The position numbers were made by a program, and so were the translations under genes. A stretch of 64,000 nucleotides of DNA from Stomorhina lunata. Taxonomy: Eukaryota > Arthropoda > Insecta > Diptera > Rhiniidae. The DNA lies in NCBI GenBank assembly GCA_933228675.1, contig OW121743.1:110727468-110791467 (forward strand), given 5' to 3'. Shown here piece by piece: positions 62,195 to 64,000 of this stretch. The notes beneath the pieces were generated by a model. That model was given only the letters and a program-made list of their open reading frames with translations. It did not search any database and was not told where the DNA came from. Position 1 is the first letter of the stretch. Every line of letters starts with the position of its first letter.

Positions 62195-64000
62195 ATTATA
62201 CAAAATTTTAGAAAAAATTTTTGATATACAATTTTTTTATAGAAAATTTTCTATATAAAATTTTTTCGTAGAAAATTTTCGATATTGAATTTTTTGTATA
62301 GAAAATTTTTGTTATTAAAGTTTTTTTTTTAGAAAATTTTTGATGTTAAATTTTTTAAAAGAAAATTTTTAATATAAAATTCTTTTATAGGAGATTTTTG
62401 ATAAAATTTTTCTTATAGAAAATTTTCGATAAAAATTTATAGAAGATTTTTAAATAAATTTTTTGCTGAAAGTTTTCATTATTAAATTTTGTATAGAAAA
62501 TTTTTAAATAAATTTTTTATAGAAAATTTTTGATATTAAATTTTTTATACAAAATTTTCGATATAAAACTTTTTTGTAAAAAATTTTACATAAAATTTTT
62601 TTTATGAAAACTTCGATATAACATTTTTTTATAGAAAATTTTTAAATACATTTTTTATAGAAAATTTTTGATATTAAATTTTTTTATAGAAAATTTTTGA
62701 TATAAAATTTTTTTGTAAAAAATTTTAGATAAAAATTTTTTTATGGAAACTTTTCGATATAACATTTTTTTATAAAAAATTTTCGATATTAATTTTTTTT
62801 ATAAAAAATTTTCGAAATTAAATTTTTTTATAAAAAATTTTCGATATTAAATGTTTTTACAGAAAATTTTCAACATAATTTTTTTTTGTAGAAAATTTTA
62901 GATATTAATTTAAAAATAAAAATCGATTTTAATTTTTTTTTTATAGAAAATTTTTGATATTAAATTTTTTATAGAAAATTTTTAAATAATTTTTTTATAG
63001 AAAATTTTCGATATTTAATTTTATTATAAAAAATTTTCTATATAAATTTTTTAAAGAATATTTTTGATATTAAATTTTTTTTATAGAAAGTTTTCGATAT
63101 TATATTTTTATTTATAAAATTTTTGATACAAAATTTTTAATACAAAATTTTAAAATAAATTTTTTTGTAGAAAATTTTCGATATAAATTTTCGACATAAA
63201 AAAAAATTTATAGAAAATTTTCGATATAAAATTTTTTTGTAGAAAATTTTCGATAAAAAACTTTTTTATAGAAAATTTTCGATATAAAATTTTTTTGTAA
63301 AAAATTTTGATAAAAAACTTTTTTTATACAAAATTTTCGATTTTAAATTTTTTTATAGAAAATTTTCGATATTAAAATTTTTTATAGAAAATTTTTTATA
63401 TAAATTTTTTTTTTTGGAAAATTTTCAATATAAATTTTTTTTATAAAAAATTTTATATCGAGAATTTTTTTGTAAAAAATTTTCGATATAAAATTTTTTT
63501 ATAAAAAAATTTTTAATATTTAATTTTTTATAGAAAATTTTCGATATTATATTTTTTTAAGAAAATTTTTGATACTAAATTTTTTATATAAAATTTTTTT
63601 AAAGAAAAATTTCGATAGAAAGAAAATTTTCGATATAAAATTGTTTTGTAAAAAATTCGATACATATTTTTTTTGTAGAAAATTTTCGATATAACATTTT
63701 TTTATAAGAAATTATTGAAAATAATTTTTTTTTTTATAGAAAATTTTCAATATAAAATTTTTATATAGAGAATTTTCGATATAAAATTTTTGTATAGAAA
63801 TTTTTCGATAAAAAATTTTATATTTTTTATAGAAAATTTTCGATGTAAAATTTTGTTTATTGAAAATTTTCGATATAAAAGTTTTTTAAAAAAAAATTTC
63901 GATATAAAATTTTTTTAACAAAAATTTTCCATATTAAATTTTGTATAAAAAATTTTCGATATAAAATTTTTTATAAAAAATTTTATATCGAAATTTTTAA
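62195..64000 (-). repeat. AT satellite array, reverse orientation, reaching the window end
   Basis: Units of about 29 bp of the form ATAGAAAATTTTCGATAT plus A4 and T6-7. This is the reverse-type unit with core CGATAT instead of CAATAT and a longer T-run. The array is open at the right edge of the window, so its true length is unknown. Confidence 0.85.

Overview
The window is eukaryotic nuclear DNA from a higher dipteran, probably a calyptrate fly. It is very AT-rich, has short GT-AG introns, and its proteins match the fly forms of conserved genes. Seven protein genes, one tRNA gene and a dense set of repeats can be supported. Exon ends were worked out by hand from splice consensus plus reading phase; in every spliced gene the exons sum to a whole number of codons.

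Layout. 1226-5403 (-): splicing factor SF3B1 (Sf3b1), 4 coding exons including a 28-nt first exon. 6476-8638 (+): adenosylhomocysteinase (Ahcy), 4 exons. 10204-10923 (+): H/ACA snoRNP protein GAR1, single exon. 15003-17751 (+): an SLC10 (sodium/bile acid symporter family) protein, 4 exons. 17991-25139 (-): APC1 (shattered), 15 exons. 27719-42472 (+): the sorting nexin snazarus (snz; SNX13/14/25 type), 11 exons, with a tRNA-Met(CAT) gene antisense in intron 7. 50076-58668 (-): a membrane-anchored short-chain dehydrogenase of SDR16C type, whose second coding intron is about 7.5 kb of satellite. These are housekeeping genes with no evident shared pathway.

Repeats fill the rest. At least three mariner remnants share one transposase orientation. 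One is broken by a tRNA-derived SINE with a 15-bp target duplication, and another by a 240-bp foldback MITE. A 644-bp hAT-type MITE has a perfect 8-bp target duplication. A roughly 5-kb composite repeat built from 400-600 bp units sits in snz intron 4. From about 40.8 kb to the end, a 28-32 bp AT satellite family built from 14-bp half-units occurs in five arrays in both orientations.

The most striking object is a small non-coding element at 45270-45941 inside one satellite array. It has an inverted partial terminal repeat, two direct terminal repeats and a complete type I hammerhead ribozyme (45741-45803) with every core nucleotide in place. This is the architecture of a non-autonomous Penelope-like element or a retrozyme.
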